NCBI GenBank assembly: GCA_038818725.1
Contig: JAWAYL010000008.1
Location: forward strand, 1-36,092
Reading direction: 5' to 3'
Source: JACIWB01 sp038818725
GTDB taxonomy: Archaea > Thermoplasmatota > E2 > UBA202 > JdFR-43
Length of the DNA stretch: 36,092 bases
Shown here: positions 1 through 7,175 of the stretch, piece after piece
Layout of the letters: every line of letters begins with the position of its first letter
How positions within the stretch are numbered: the stretch's first letter is position 1
Notes under the pieces: generated by a model
The model's database searches: none
Told to the model about the DNA's origin: nothing
The model's input: only the letters and a program-made list of their open reading frames with translations
Program-made: the position numbers and the translations under genes

Positions 1-544
1 CACTGATTTCATTATCTTGAATTAATGTTTCAACATTCTCACTTTCATTATTTTCCTCCTGATTTATATATTCCTGGATATCATCTTTTTCTGCTTCATT
101 GCTTTCATTCTCTTGATTTTCGACATTTTCATTTGCTCCATTTATTCCTTCTTGAGTTTCTTCTGTTTCGTTTTCATTGATTTCATTATTCTCTTCAATT
201 AATTCATTTGAAATATTTTTCTCCTGATTTATATCTTCAATTTTATTTTCTTGAATTATCTTGTTGTTTCCTTCCTCCGAGTAATTTTCAAGTGTTTCAA
301 TCTCTTTATTTTCCTCTTGATCTATAATCTCCTCCTGTATGCTATCCTTCTGCTGATTTTGAATTAAATTATTGCTTTCATTTTTTATTGCATCAAAAAG
401 CTTCGGAAAAATTAAATAAAAAAGAGAAAGGAATGAAGAAGGCAAATAATGAGATATTTTTTCTTCAATAGGAGATGCTTCTATATAGCTATAAATAGAT
501 GAAGAAATCATGCATATGGCAATAAGCAATGCTATTAATTTCAT
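1..544 (-). CDS. Partial secreted acidic Glu/Asn/Gln-rich protein (5' part)
   Basis: An open frame runs leftward from an ATG at 544 and leaves the window without a stop, so about 181 residues are visible. It opens with a signal-peptide-like stretch (MKLIALLIAICM, then small polar residues ending near A23). A second hydrophobic patch lies around residues 33-46. From about residue 55 onward it is low complexity, dominated by E, N, Q, I and D with several NxS/T sequons. The DNA shows short internal duplications, for example CTCCTGATTTATAT at 56-69 and 221-234. GTGAG lies a few bases before the ATG. The product is probably an exported, highly acidic linker or stalk protein. I do not recognise a family, and the C-terminal domain that would define it is outside the window. 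It is divergent from the response-regulator operon. Confidence 0.7.
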   Translation of the reverse strand, partial: MKLIALLIAICMISSSIYSYIEASPIEEKISHYLPSSFLSLFYLIFPKLFDAIKNESNNLIQNQQKDSIQEEIIDQEENKEIETLENYSEEGNNKIIQENKIEDINQEKNISNELIEENNEINENETEETQEGINGANENVENQENESNEAEKDDIQEYINQEENNESENVETLIQDNEIS

Positions 545-551
545 ATTGCTC

Positions 552-571
552 ACATTTTGCTAACAAAATGT
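552..571. repeat. Perfect inverted repeat, 8-bp arms
   Basis: ACATTTTG at 552-559 and CAAAATGT at 564-571 are perfect inverted copies with a 4-nt spacer (CTAA). It lies 8 bp upstream of the start codon of the leftward gene, in its expected leader or at its transcription start, and between two divergent transcription units. It could be a dimeric-regulator operator or a leader hairpin. Confidence 0.5.
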
Positions 572-606
572 TAATAAATTGCAATTATATAAACTTTTCC
601 AAAACA

Positions 607-615
607 ATTATAAAT
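607..615 (+). promoter_or_regulatory. TATA-like box for response-regulator operon
   Basis: ATTATAAAT is centred about 25 nt before the ATG at 636, the spacing expected for an archaeal leaderless transcript. A second AT-rich box at 583-594 (ATTATATAAA core) could serve the divergent leftward gene. Confidence 0.5.
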
Positions 616-635
616 CGATTTTGCATTAAAACCAA

Positions 636-1058
636 ATGAGGAAAAAAATAATGCTTATAGTTGATGATGAAAAAGAAATACATGAGTTAATTAAGGAATA
701 TCTTTCTCCACTAAATATTGAATTTTATTCCGCTTATAATGGAAAAGAAGCGATAAAAATTTATAATGAGCTTATGGCTAAAAATAAAAAACCTGATTTA
801 GTTGTTATGGATTTAAATTTATCTGGTTCAAGAAAATTTGAGGATTTAATAAAGCAAATGGAAGGAAAAGAAATGGATGGAGTAAAAACAACAGAAGAAA
901 TATTGAAAATAGATAGAAATGCAAATGTTGTTGGTTTCACTGCATTTGCCCATCTTGAATGGGGAAAAAGATTAAAGTCACTTGGAATAAAAAATGTTTT
1001 TGGAAGAGAAATAGGATTTGATGGATTTGCTAAAAAAATAAGCGAAATTCTATCATGA
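636..1058 (+). CDS. Stand-alone response regulator receiver protein
   Basis: This 140-aa single-domain CheY-like receiver has the acidic pair D10/D11, phosphoacceptor D59 (in VVMDLNL) and the switch Thr T102 (in GFTAFA). The usual conserved Lys near the C-terminus appears to be replaced by Arg (R124, NVFGREIG). About 17 extra residues (63-80) are inserted after the phosphorylation loop compared with a minimal receiver. There is no output domain, so it would act by protein contact. No histidine kinase is visible in the window. Its stop overlaps the start of the following prenyltransferase by four bases (ATGA), indicating translational coupling, which is unusual company for a receiver. The receiver assignment is firm; the partner and signal are unknown. 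Confidence 0.9.
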   Translation: MRKKIMLIVDDEKEIHELIKEYLSPLNIEFYSAYNGKEAIKIYNELMAKNKKPDLVVMDLNLSGSRKFEDLIKQMEGKEMDGVKTTEEILKIDRNANVVGFTAFAHLEWGKRLKSLGIKNVFGREIGFDGFAKKISEILS

Positions 1059-2053
1059 AAAGGATTTTTGCTTATTGCAAGCTGATTCGCCTTCCTGGGC
1101 TTGGCGGGCTCGCTATTCCGCCAGTATTTGGGGCTATCTCTGTTGGAATTTATGATTTTTATTCTCTTGCTCTTCTTTTTTTAATTGGGGCTTTTTCTGC
1201 AATCTATGGATTTGTTCTTAATGATTATGCGGATGTTGAGCTCGATAGCCTAATACCTGAGCTTAAAGGAAAGCCTCTTGTAAGCGGTGAAATTTCAAGA
1301 AAAAATGCAGTCGCAACTTGCTTTTTTTGCGTTCTTCTTGCATTTCTTTCAATAACAATATTATGGAAAGGTAAAATTATAGATGAGTTTCACTTTTCAG
1401 CATTTATAAGCATATTTCTTGCTGGAATTTTAGGAAGCATATATAACTTATATGGAAAAAAAATTGCTGGCTCTGACTTTTTTGTTGCAATCTCAATGTC
1501 TTTTGTATTTTTATTTGGAGCTCTTTCTTTTGATAAACCAAATCTTCTTACATGGATAATTTTTATTCTTACTTTCGAGCAAACATTGCATATGAATGCT
1601 GTTGAAGGAGGAATAAAAGATGCAGACCATGACTTTCTTATGGGAGTAAAAAATATTGCACTTACAAGTGGAGTAAAGGTAGAAAAAAATAAAATTTTTA
1701 TTCCTTTGCATTTTAAAATTTTTGGCTTCCTTCTTCGCCTCTCATCCGCTATTTTAATTTTCATTCCTTTCATCTATGGCTTGAATTACAAAATATGGCA
1801 AATTTTCTTGCTTGCCTTTCTTACAGCCGCTTTTCTTTACATTGAAATAAAATTTTTGAGCATAGAAGAATTTGATAGGGCTAAAATAAGGAAAATGATA
1901 AGTTCAGCAGCATTTATAAGATATGCAGTTGTTCCCATAATGCTTGTAAGCAAAATTGGCTTTTTGGGCATATTCCTTGCAATTTTTCCGATGCTATGGT
2001 ATATTGCATTTATCCCTCTAATAGGCGTAAAACCCTTCCAGCCGGAGATGTAA
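1055..2053 (+). CDS. UbiA-family membrane prenyltransferase
   Basis: This 332-aa polytopic membrane protein of the UbiA superfamily transfers a polyprenyl group from a diphosphate to an acceptor. The first Asp-rich motif is NDYADVELD at residues 56-64. The second is the acidic cluster KDADHD around 188-193. Both would bind Mg-diphosphate. About eight hydrophobic segments are visible. The start overlaps the stop of the response regulator, and the gene ends 1 nt before a phytoene-desaturase-like flavoprotein. The company of a desaturase-like enzyme suggests a lipid, quinone or carotenoid role (for example C50 carotenoid elongation as in haloarchaea), but the substrate cannot be read from sequence. 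It is only distantly like the second UbiA protein at 18980-19861. Confidence 0.85.
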   Translation: MKRIFAYCKLIRLPGLGGLAIPPVFGAISVGIYDFYSLALLFLIGAFSAIYGFVLNDYADVELDSLIPELKGKPLVSGEISRKNAVATCFFCVLLAFLSITILWKGKIIDEFHFSAFISIFLAGILGSIYNLYGKKIAGSDFFVAISMSFVFLFGALSFDKPNLLTWIIFILTFEQTLHMNAVEGGIKDADHDFLMGVKNIALTSGVKVEKNKIFIPLHFKIFGFLLRLSSAILIFIPFIYGLNYKIWQIFLLAFLTAAFLYIEIKFLSIEEFDRAKIRKMISSAAFIRYAVVPIMLVSKIGFLGIFLAIFPMLWYIAFIPLIGVKPFQPEM

Positions 2054-2054
2054 A

Positions 2055-3341
2055 ATGAGAGCATGCATAATTGGCGCAGGCATCGGCGGGCTCGCATGCG
2101 GCGCAATGCTTGCAAAAAATGGATGGGAAGTAGAGATATATGAAAAGGAAGAAATTGCGGGCGGGAGGGCGATGTCATTGATTTTGAATGAAGAATATTT
2201 TGAAATGCTTAAAAGGTTTAATATCTCGGTTTTGGATTTTTCTGAAGAATATGAAAAAAAAGAAGTTGATTTAGGCTTCCATTTAATTGGAGGAAGGAAG
2301 AAAGGAGGATGCATAAGATTGCTGAATAGCTTGGGAATAGAGATTGAATTTGTTGGCTCAAAAATTGGTTTTATAGGGGAAAAAATAAATTATCCATTTT
2401 TAAGCAGAATAGATAAAATAAAAATGTTGCCAAGGATAATACAATTGCTTACAACAAGAAAAAGCAAAATAGAGGAAATGAAGAAAAATTCGATGGAAGA
2501 AATGATAAAAAAATATGGTAAAGGAAAAATGAAGGAAGTTCTTGAAATTTTTCCTCGCCTTATAACAACAGTTAATGATTTAAGTAAAATTTCTGCTGGA
2601 GAAGTATTTTTTGCTCAGCGAGAACTTTTAGGAGGTGAACCAGTTGTATATCCAAAAAATGGCTTGGGAGAAATTTCAGAAAAATTAAAAGAATATATAG
2701 AAAAAAGAAATGGAAAAATATTTTTGAGTCATAAGGTAGAGGAAATTATAATAGATGAGAATGTTGCAAAAGGAATAAAAATAAAAAAAGAAGAAAGATA
2801 TTATGATGTAATAATTTCAACAGTTCCCTTGCAAAATATTTTTTCAATAGCAAAAGAAAAATATTTTCCAAAAGAATGGGTAAATTATATAAAAAATTTG
2901 AAGCCGACAGCAAGCCTTGTTTCATATCATGCAATTGATGATTTTGGAAATTTAAAGAATAAATCTTTTGTTTTTATTGAAAGAAATTGCAATTTTGAAG
3001 GAAATGATGTTGTTGGAATGATTGATTTCAAAAAAGAAGGAATAATTCAATCATATGCAATATGCTCACCAGAAGAGGCAAAAAATAAGGAAAAGATGAA
3101 TGAATTAAAAGAAATAATTGATAAAAATCTTCAAAAAATTATTCCTGAAAAAAAGATAAAATGGTATATATATTCAGCAGTAAAATATCTTGATGGAGTT
3201 GCAAAAACAATTGATTGCATAAAGCCAGGCGTAGCGACGCCTGTAAAAAATTTATATGTTGCAGGCGATTATGTTAATTCAAAAGGAGTTGGAATAAACT
3301 GCGCAGCTGATTCAGCAAACTTAATTTCTTCTATTCTTTAA
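2055..3341 (+). CDS. FAD-dependent phytoene-desaturase-like oxidoreductase
   Basis: This 428-aa protein starts with a Rossmann dinucleotide-binding motif, GAGIGG at residues 7-12, followed by E30 for the FAD ribose and the GGRAMS segment typical of amine-oxidase/CrtI-type flavoproteins. The C-terminus has the matching FAD-contact motif, NLYVAGDYVN, then GVGINCAADS. The family includes phytoene and diapophytoene desaturases, retinol saturases and related isoprenoid oxidoreductases. GGAG about 8 nt upstream supports the ATG chosen. It is the third gene of the receiver-UbiA-flavoprotein operon, and an isoprenoid substrate is inferred from that. No phytoene synthase is nearby, so a direct carotenoid role is unproven. 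Its 3' end overlaps the convergent gene by 11 nt. Confidence 0.85.
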   Translation: MRACIIGAGIGGLACGAMLAKNGWEVEIYEKEEIAGGRAMSLILNEEYFEMLKRFNISVLDFSEEYEKKEVDLGFHLIGGRKKGGCIRLLNSLGIEIEFVGSKIGFIGEKINYPFLSRIDKIKMLPRIIQLLTTRKSKIEEMKKNSMEEMIKKYGKGKMKEVLEIFPRLITTVNDLSKISAGEVFFAQRELLGGEPVVYPKNGLGEISEKLKEYIEKRNGKIFLSHKVEEIIIDENVAKGIKIKKEERYYDVIISTVPLQNIFSIAKEKYFPKEWVNYIKNLKPTASLVSYHAIDDFGNLKNKSFVFIERNCNFEGNDVVGMIDFKKEGIIQSYAICSPEEAKNKEKMNELKEIIDKNLQKIIPEKKIKWYIYSAVKYLDGVAKTIDCIKPGVATPVKNLYVAGDYVNSKGVGINCAADSANLISSIL

Positions 3342-4287
3342 GCATAACTTTTTCATTTTTTATTTTTATTATCTCAGCCTTCTCCATAACTTTAAGAATT
3401 TCTCTTATTGCTTCCTCTTCAATAAATATATTTTCCTCTGTTTTTTCATCTTCTCTATATATTTCCTCTGTTTCTTCTATTAATTCATCAATACCCAATT
3501 TTTTACCCTTAAGTTTTCCAATTATTTCATCAACAAGAGAAAGAATAAATAAAAATTTTCCATAATTCGGCTTCTCCTTACATAATTTCCTAACCCTATC
3601 CATTTCATATATAACATCAAGCATATTTGCATAAACATCAACATCTTTGAAAACTTCTATTGTATATTCTTCTTTTAAATCAAACTTTTTTGCCTCTTCT
3701 TCATCAACATCAAAATATCTCCTTATAAAAGGGGTTTCATTTATTTTTCCATACATTTTTCCTTCTCTATATTCTATTCCATTATTTCTCAATAGGAGAT
3801 GCACATCCGCCAGAATATCTATTTCTTCCAGCAAATGAAACATATATTTCTTAAAATTTTCTTCTCCTATTTTTTTAACAATCTCATCTTTTTTTTCATC
3901 AAGATGCTTCGAAAGAATTGAAAATATTGACATTTTTTCTTCACTTAATCCTATAATTTCTTTTATTGTTTTTTCAATTTCTTCATAATTTTTTCTATCC
4001 AGCACTGCTTTCTCGAGGAAATTGCTATCAAAATCCTCTATATCCATTCCCTCCTTAAAAATTTCTCTCGCAATTTCAATATTTTTTTCAGCATCCCTTA
4101 TAACTTTTGCAATAAATCCTTCTTTATATTTTTCCTTTAAGTCTTTTATATATCCTTCAACAAAATATTCTTGCTCTAAAAAAGCATTTAAATAGCTCCT
4201 TATATCACATCCTATTCCTGCTTTTTTCAAATCATTAACTACTTCATCCGCTTCTTCTTCATTAAAAGTTCCAACATAAATTCGCAT
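3331..4287 (-). CDS. Unknown acidic helical protein, DUF2007-like N-terminus
   Basis: This 318-aa, Glu/Lys-rich, mostly helical soluble protein has no catalytic motif I recognise. The first 30 residues (MRIYVGTFNEEEADEVVNDL and following AGIGCDI) resemble the small ferredoxin-like DUF2007 signal-transducing domain; this is a weak match by eye. The last 60 residues could be a winged-helix-like or helical domain. I use the ATG at 4287 because a longer frame would begin inside tRNA-Leu. A TATA-like AAAATATTTC lies about 25 nt upstream, between the tRNA 3' end and this start, giving it a leaderless promoter. The function is unknown. Confidence 0.7.
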   Translation of the reverse strand: MRIYVGTFNEEEADEVVNDLKKAGIGCDIRSYLNAFLEQEYFVEGYIKDLKEKYKEGFIAKVIRDAEKNIEIAREIFKEGMDIEDFDSNFLEKAVLDRKNYEEIEKTIKEIIGLSEEKMSIFSILSKHLDEKKDEIVKKIGEENFKKYMFHLLEEIDILADVHLLLRNNGIEYREGKMYGKINETPFIRRYFDVDEEEAKKFDLKEEYTIEVFKDVDVYANMLDVIYEMDRVRKLCKEKPNYGKFLFILSLVDEIIGKLKGKKLGIDELIEETEEIYREDEKTEENIFIEEEAIREILKVMEKAEIIKIKNEKVMLKE

Positions 4288-4322
4288 AAGTAAAAATGAA
4301 TTGAAATATTTTAACTTATCTA

Positions 4323-4404
4323 TGCGGGGGGTGGGAATTGAACCCACGAAGGCCTTCGCCACAGGGTCCTAAGCCCTGCGCCTTTACCTCTTGGCTACCC
4401 CCGC
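4323..4404 (-). tRNA. tRNA-Leu (anticodon UAG)
   Basis: The minus strand folds as a long-variable-arm tRNA. The acceptor GCGGGGG pairs with CCCCCGC and the discriminator is A. The anticodon stem CAGGG/CCCTG closes a loop CTTAGGA with anticodon TAG, and the T stem GTGGG/CCCAC closes TTCAATT. The class II variable arm (GGCGAAGGCCTT region) is that of Leu. There is no intron and CCA is not encoded. Its 5' end supplies the stop codon of the upstream regulator gene. Confidence 0.97.
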
Positions 4405-5423
4405 AGGAGCTTTTTTGTTATTGGAAGAAAATTCAAATGCTTAATAATCTTTGCTTTATCAACACTGAATGTCCTTATTATATATTTTTCCGCTTCCCAC
4501 CCATTTTCTCTTATTTTTTGCAATGCCTGCATTTTATGGAATTTATAGCTTTCATAATTGCGATGCATTGAAATTGATACATATTCAAAATTTCTTGCTG
4601 CAAAAAATATTGTTGGTGCATCAATAATTTTTTTAATTTCTTCATTAGTTGGAGCATATTTTGGATCAAATATTAAGTGGCAGAATGAAAGAATTTTTAA
4701 ATTCATTTTTGAGAAATCAGGGATTGCAATTAATTTTATCATATCTCCAAAAAACTTTTTCTTCATTCTGCTAGCTGTATGACGTGTTATACCAACTTTT
4801 TCAGCAATTTCTTTCAACGATGCTTCTGGGTTTTCAACAAATTTGCAAAATACTTCCGCTTCTTTTTTACTTAAAGTTGCTTTCTTTATTTTAAACAAAT
4901 TTTCATCTTGAATTTTATCATTTATTTCAAATAAATTGCTCAATAAAGGGGCAAATGTAAAGAAGCGATATATTTTGCTTATTTCAAATGGAAATATAAC
5001 TTCTTTTGGGTATTCTCTGTCGAGCAAGCCAAGCTTGCCAAAAGTTTTTGCCCTTATATCATTTATTTTTCCTATATCAGTATAATTTCTTGAAAAACTT
5101 ATTGAAAATCCTTTATCTTCTTCACCCATAGAAAAAACTATTTCTTCATATGCTTCAATATTCTTTTCAGTTATCTCTATTCTTTTTTCAAGAGGTATTA
5201 CTGGATTGAAATTTGTATGGATTAAGACCAGCATTTCTGCTCCTAAATTCTGAAGCATTGGAATTGATATAATTTTATAATATCCCTCTTCCTTTAATCT
5301 TTTTCTTATAGCAGATATTGTCGATTGTTTTAAAAAAATTTTTTCTGAAAGCATCTTATCATTATAATTTGGAAATTTTACAATTCCATATAGAACCTTT
5401 TTTTCATTGTTTGTCAAATCCAT
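4395..5423 (-). CDS. Tandem winged-helix (Lrp/MarR-like) transcription regulator
   Basis: This 342-aa protein is built from two similar halves. Each starts with a winged helix-turn-helix (about residues 5-50 and 184-228; note STISAIRKRLKEEGY and HTASRMKKKF) followed by an alpha/beta sensor-like region. Matching segments such as IISIP...NFNP and LIAIP...IFDP show internal duplication. This arrangement would make a DNA-binding pseudo-dimer within one chain. No ligand is evident. The final codons run into the 5' end of tRNA-Leu, so the TAG stop is the tRNA's own bases 8-10 and the overlap is 10 bp. The gene and tRNA may be co-transcribed. It is not visibly linked to a metabolic target. Confidence 0.75.
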   Translation of the reverse strand: MDLTNNEKKVLYGIVKFPNYNDKMLSEKIFLKQSTISAIRKRLKEEGYYKIISIPMLQNLGAEMLVLIHTNFNPVIPLEKRIEITEKNIEAYEEIVFSMGEEDKGFSISFSRNYTDIGKINDIRAKTFGKLGLLDREYPKEVIFPFEISKIYRFFTFAPLLSNLFEINDKIQDENLFKIKKATLSKKEAEVFCKFVENPEASLKEIAEKVGITRHTASRMKKKFFGDMIKLIAIPDFSKMNLKILSFCHLIFDPKYAPTNEEIKKIIDAPTIFFAARNFEYVSISMHRNYESYKFHKMQALQKIRENGWEAEKYIIRTFSVDKAKIIKHLNFLPITKKLLRG

Positions 5424-5560
5424 ATATGAAAATGGAATAATAGATTAAAATTTTTTGCAAAAATTTATTTCTTAGAGCATAATTATCTGGCTTCAAATCT
5501 TTCTTAAAGAAGAAGGAAATTTAATCTTTTTTTATTTTAAGTCTCTATTTTTTGTTGCAA

Positions 5561-5570
5561 AAATATTTAA
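5561..5570 (+). promoter_or_regulatory. TATA-like box for ornithine carbamoyltransferase
   Basis: AAATATTTAA is centred about 29 nt before the ATG at 5595. This makes the upstream in-frame ATG at 5574 unlikely to be on the mRNA and decides the start. Confidence 0.5.
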
Positions 5571-5594
5571 GTAATGTTAAATAATTGCATTTAC

Positions 5595-6491
5595 ATGAAG
5601 AAAGATTTGATATCAGTTATTGATGTTAAAAATGATTTAGAAAAAATAATAAATGATGCAATAGAAATTAAAAAATATGGGTGCAAAAGAATAATGGAAG
5701 GAAAAATTATGGCGATGATCTTTGAAAAAAGTTCTACAAGAACAAGGGTTTCATTTGATGTTGCGGTAAAAAAATTAGGGGGACATTCAATATTTCTAAG
5801 TAAAAATGATATTCAGCTCGGGAGGGGAGAAACAATAGAAGATACAGCAAAAGTTCTTAGCAAATATGTTGATATAATAGCTTATAGGGCTTATTCACAT
5901 GAAAATATGAAAGAACTTGCAAGGCATGCAAGTGTGCCAGTTATAAATGCTCTAGATAATGCCGAACATCCTTGCCAAGTTATTGCGGATTTGATGACGA
6001 TAAAGGAAAAGAAAGGCAAATTAAAGGATATAAATTTTGTTTATATAGGTGATGGGAACAACAACATGGCTCATTCTTATTTGCTTGCTGGCGCGATTGC
6101 TGGAATGAATGTGAAAATTGTTTCTCCAAAAAAATATTGGCCATCTGAATTCTATATTAAAAAAGCAAAAGAGCTGGGTGGAAAATTTGAAATAGAGGAA
6201 TTAAATGAAAACTCTCCAGTAAATGCGGATGTAATTGCAACAGATACCTGGGTTTCTATGGGGGATGAGCATGAAAAAGAAGAAAGAATTAGAGATTTTC
6301 AGGGATATACTGTTAATGAAATAATTATGGGAAAGGCAAAGAAGGATGCGATATTTCTACATTGCCTTCCAGCTTATTATGGGTATGAGGTTACAAAGGA
6401 GATAGCTCATGGAAAGCAATCAGTAATTTTTGAAGAAGCATGGAATAGGCTATGGGCGCAAATGGCTATAATAAAGTGGATTTTTGAATAA
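5595..6491 (+). CDS. argF: Ornithine carbamoyltransferase
   Basis: This 298-aa cytoplasmic enzyme catalyses carbamoyl phosphate + ornithine = citrulline + phosphate. It has the carbamoyl-phosphate loop SSTRTR (46-51), the HPCQ motif (125-128), the ornithine-binding DTWVSMG (217-223) and the HCLP loop (256-259), all in the expected order and at family length. The Ser-Met-Gly motif separates it from aspartate carbamoyltransferases. The start at 5595 gives a normal OTC N-terminus (MKKDLISVID) and fits the upstream TATA box; an extra seven-residue extension from 5574 is possible but unlikely. No other arginine gene is adjacent. Carbamate kinase, which makes or uses carbamoyl phosphate, is at 19826-20740. 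It overlaps the convergent pyrophosphatase by 26 nt. Confidence 0.95.
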   Translation: MKKDLISVIDVKNDLEKIINDAIEIKKYGCKRIMEGKIMAMIFEKSSTRTRVSFDVAVKKLGGHSIFLSKNDIQLGRGETIEDTAKVLSKYVDIIAYRAYSHENMKELARHASVPVINALDNAEHPCQVIADLMTIKEKKGKLKDINFVYIGDGNNNMAHSYLLAGAIAGMNVKIVSPKKYWPSEFYIKKAKELGGKFEIEELNENSPVNADVIATDTWVSMGDEHEKEERIRDFQGYTVNEIIMGKAKKDAIFLHCLPAYYGYEVTKEIAHGKQSVIFEEAWNRLWAQMAIIKWIFE

Positions 6492-7011
6492 ATTTTTTAT
6501 AGAGCTTCATGCAATGTATTATTTCTTCTTTCGCCTCTTTTGAATTTCCCCATCCTCCTATTTTGACTTTTTTACCCTCAAGCTCTTTATAAACTCTAAA
6601 AAAATGCTGTATTTCTTTCAATAAATGTTTCGATAAATCTTTTTTATCCTGGATATCATTAAATCTAGGATCATTTACAGGAACTGAGATTATTTTGTTG
6701 TCTGGTTTATTTTCATCTATCATTTTTAAAATCGCGACGGGTCTTACTTTTATAAGAACCATTGGATGGCTTGCCTCAGTTACTAAAACAAGAGCATCTA
6801 AAGGATCACCGTCTTCGCAATATGTTCTTGGTATAAAACCATAATCTCCTGGATAATGAAATGGTGAGAATATCATTCTATCAAATTCTATCAGATTATA
6901 CTTTTTATTGTATTCATATTTTTTTCTTGAACCCATTGGATTTTCAATTATAACGTTAATTATCTCAGGGGGATTTGGACCGGTTTCTATTTCATGCCAT
7001 AAATTTTTCAT
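6466..7011 (-). CDS. ppa: Soluble inorganic pyrophosphatase (family I)
   Basis: This 181-aa cytoplasmic enzyme hydrolyses PPi to drive biosynthetic reactions. The family I signature DGDPLD (around residues 67-72) supplies metal-binding Asp residues. The preceding YPGDYGFIP and the GS-K-YE N-terminal region (MGSRKKYEYNKKY) are also typical. The length equals that of archaeal homologues. It is a single gene with its own upstream AT-rich promoter region; its 3' end overlaps OTC tail to tail. Confidence 0.95.
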   Translation of the reverse strand: MKNLWHEIETGPNPPEIINVIIENPMGSRKKYEYNKKYNLIEFDRMIFSPFHYPGDYGFIPRTYCEDGDPLDALVLVTEASHPMVLIKVRPVAILKMIDENKPDNKIISVPVNDPRFNDIQDKKDLSKHLLKEIQHFFRVYKELEGKKVKIGGWGNSKEAKEEIIHCMKLYKKFIQKSTLL

Positions 7012-7145
7012 AAAAATAAAATGCTAAAAATTAATATACTTTTAGGAAATGAATAAAGGAAAAAGAGAAGCACAATAGCTTCAGCCTTCAATATTCGGAG
7101 ACAATGTAAAATAAACCTCCATTTCTTTACATTACAAACAATAAA

Positions 7146-7156
7146 ATTATATAAAA
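7146..7156 (+). promoter_or_regulatory. TATA-like box for ABC transporter operon
   Basis: ATTATATAAAA is centred 25 nt before the ATG at 7176, implying a leaderless transcript. The rest of 7012-7145 shows nothing I can interpret. Confidence 0.5.
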
Positions 7157-7175
7157 AAAATGGATTTACCTCAAA

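Noticed and set aside
1..300. Repetitive left edge considered as a CRISPR or tandem-repeat array
   Set aside because: Repeats are short, irregular and in one coding frame rich in E, N and Q; no regular spacers exist.
1390..1773. Long minus-strand frame inside the first UbiA gene
   Set aside because: The plus-strand frame carries clear UbiA motifs; the reverse frame has no family signal and no promoter or ribosome site.
4288..4362. Upstream extension of the 318-aa protein into tRNA-Leu
   Set aside because: The extra 25 residues are encoded by tRNA bases and by the TATA-like stretch; a leaderless start at 4287 fits better.
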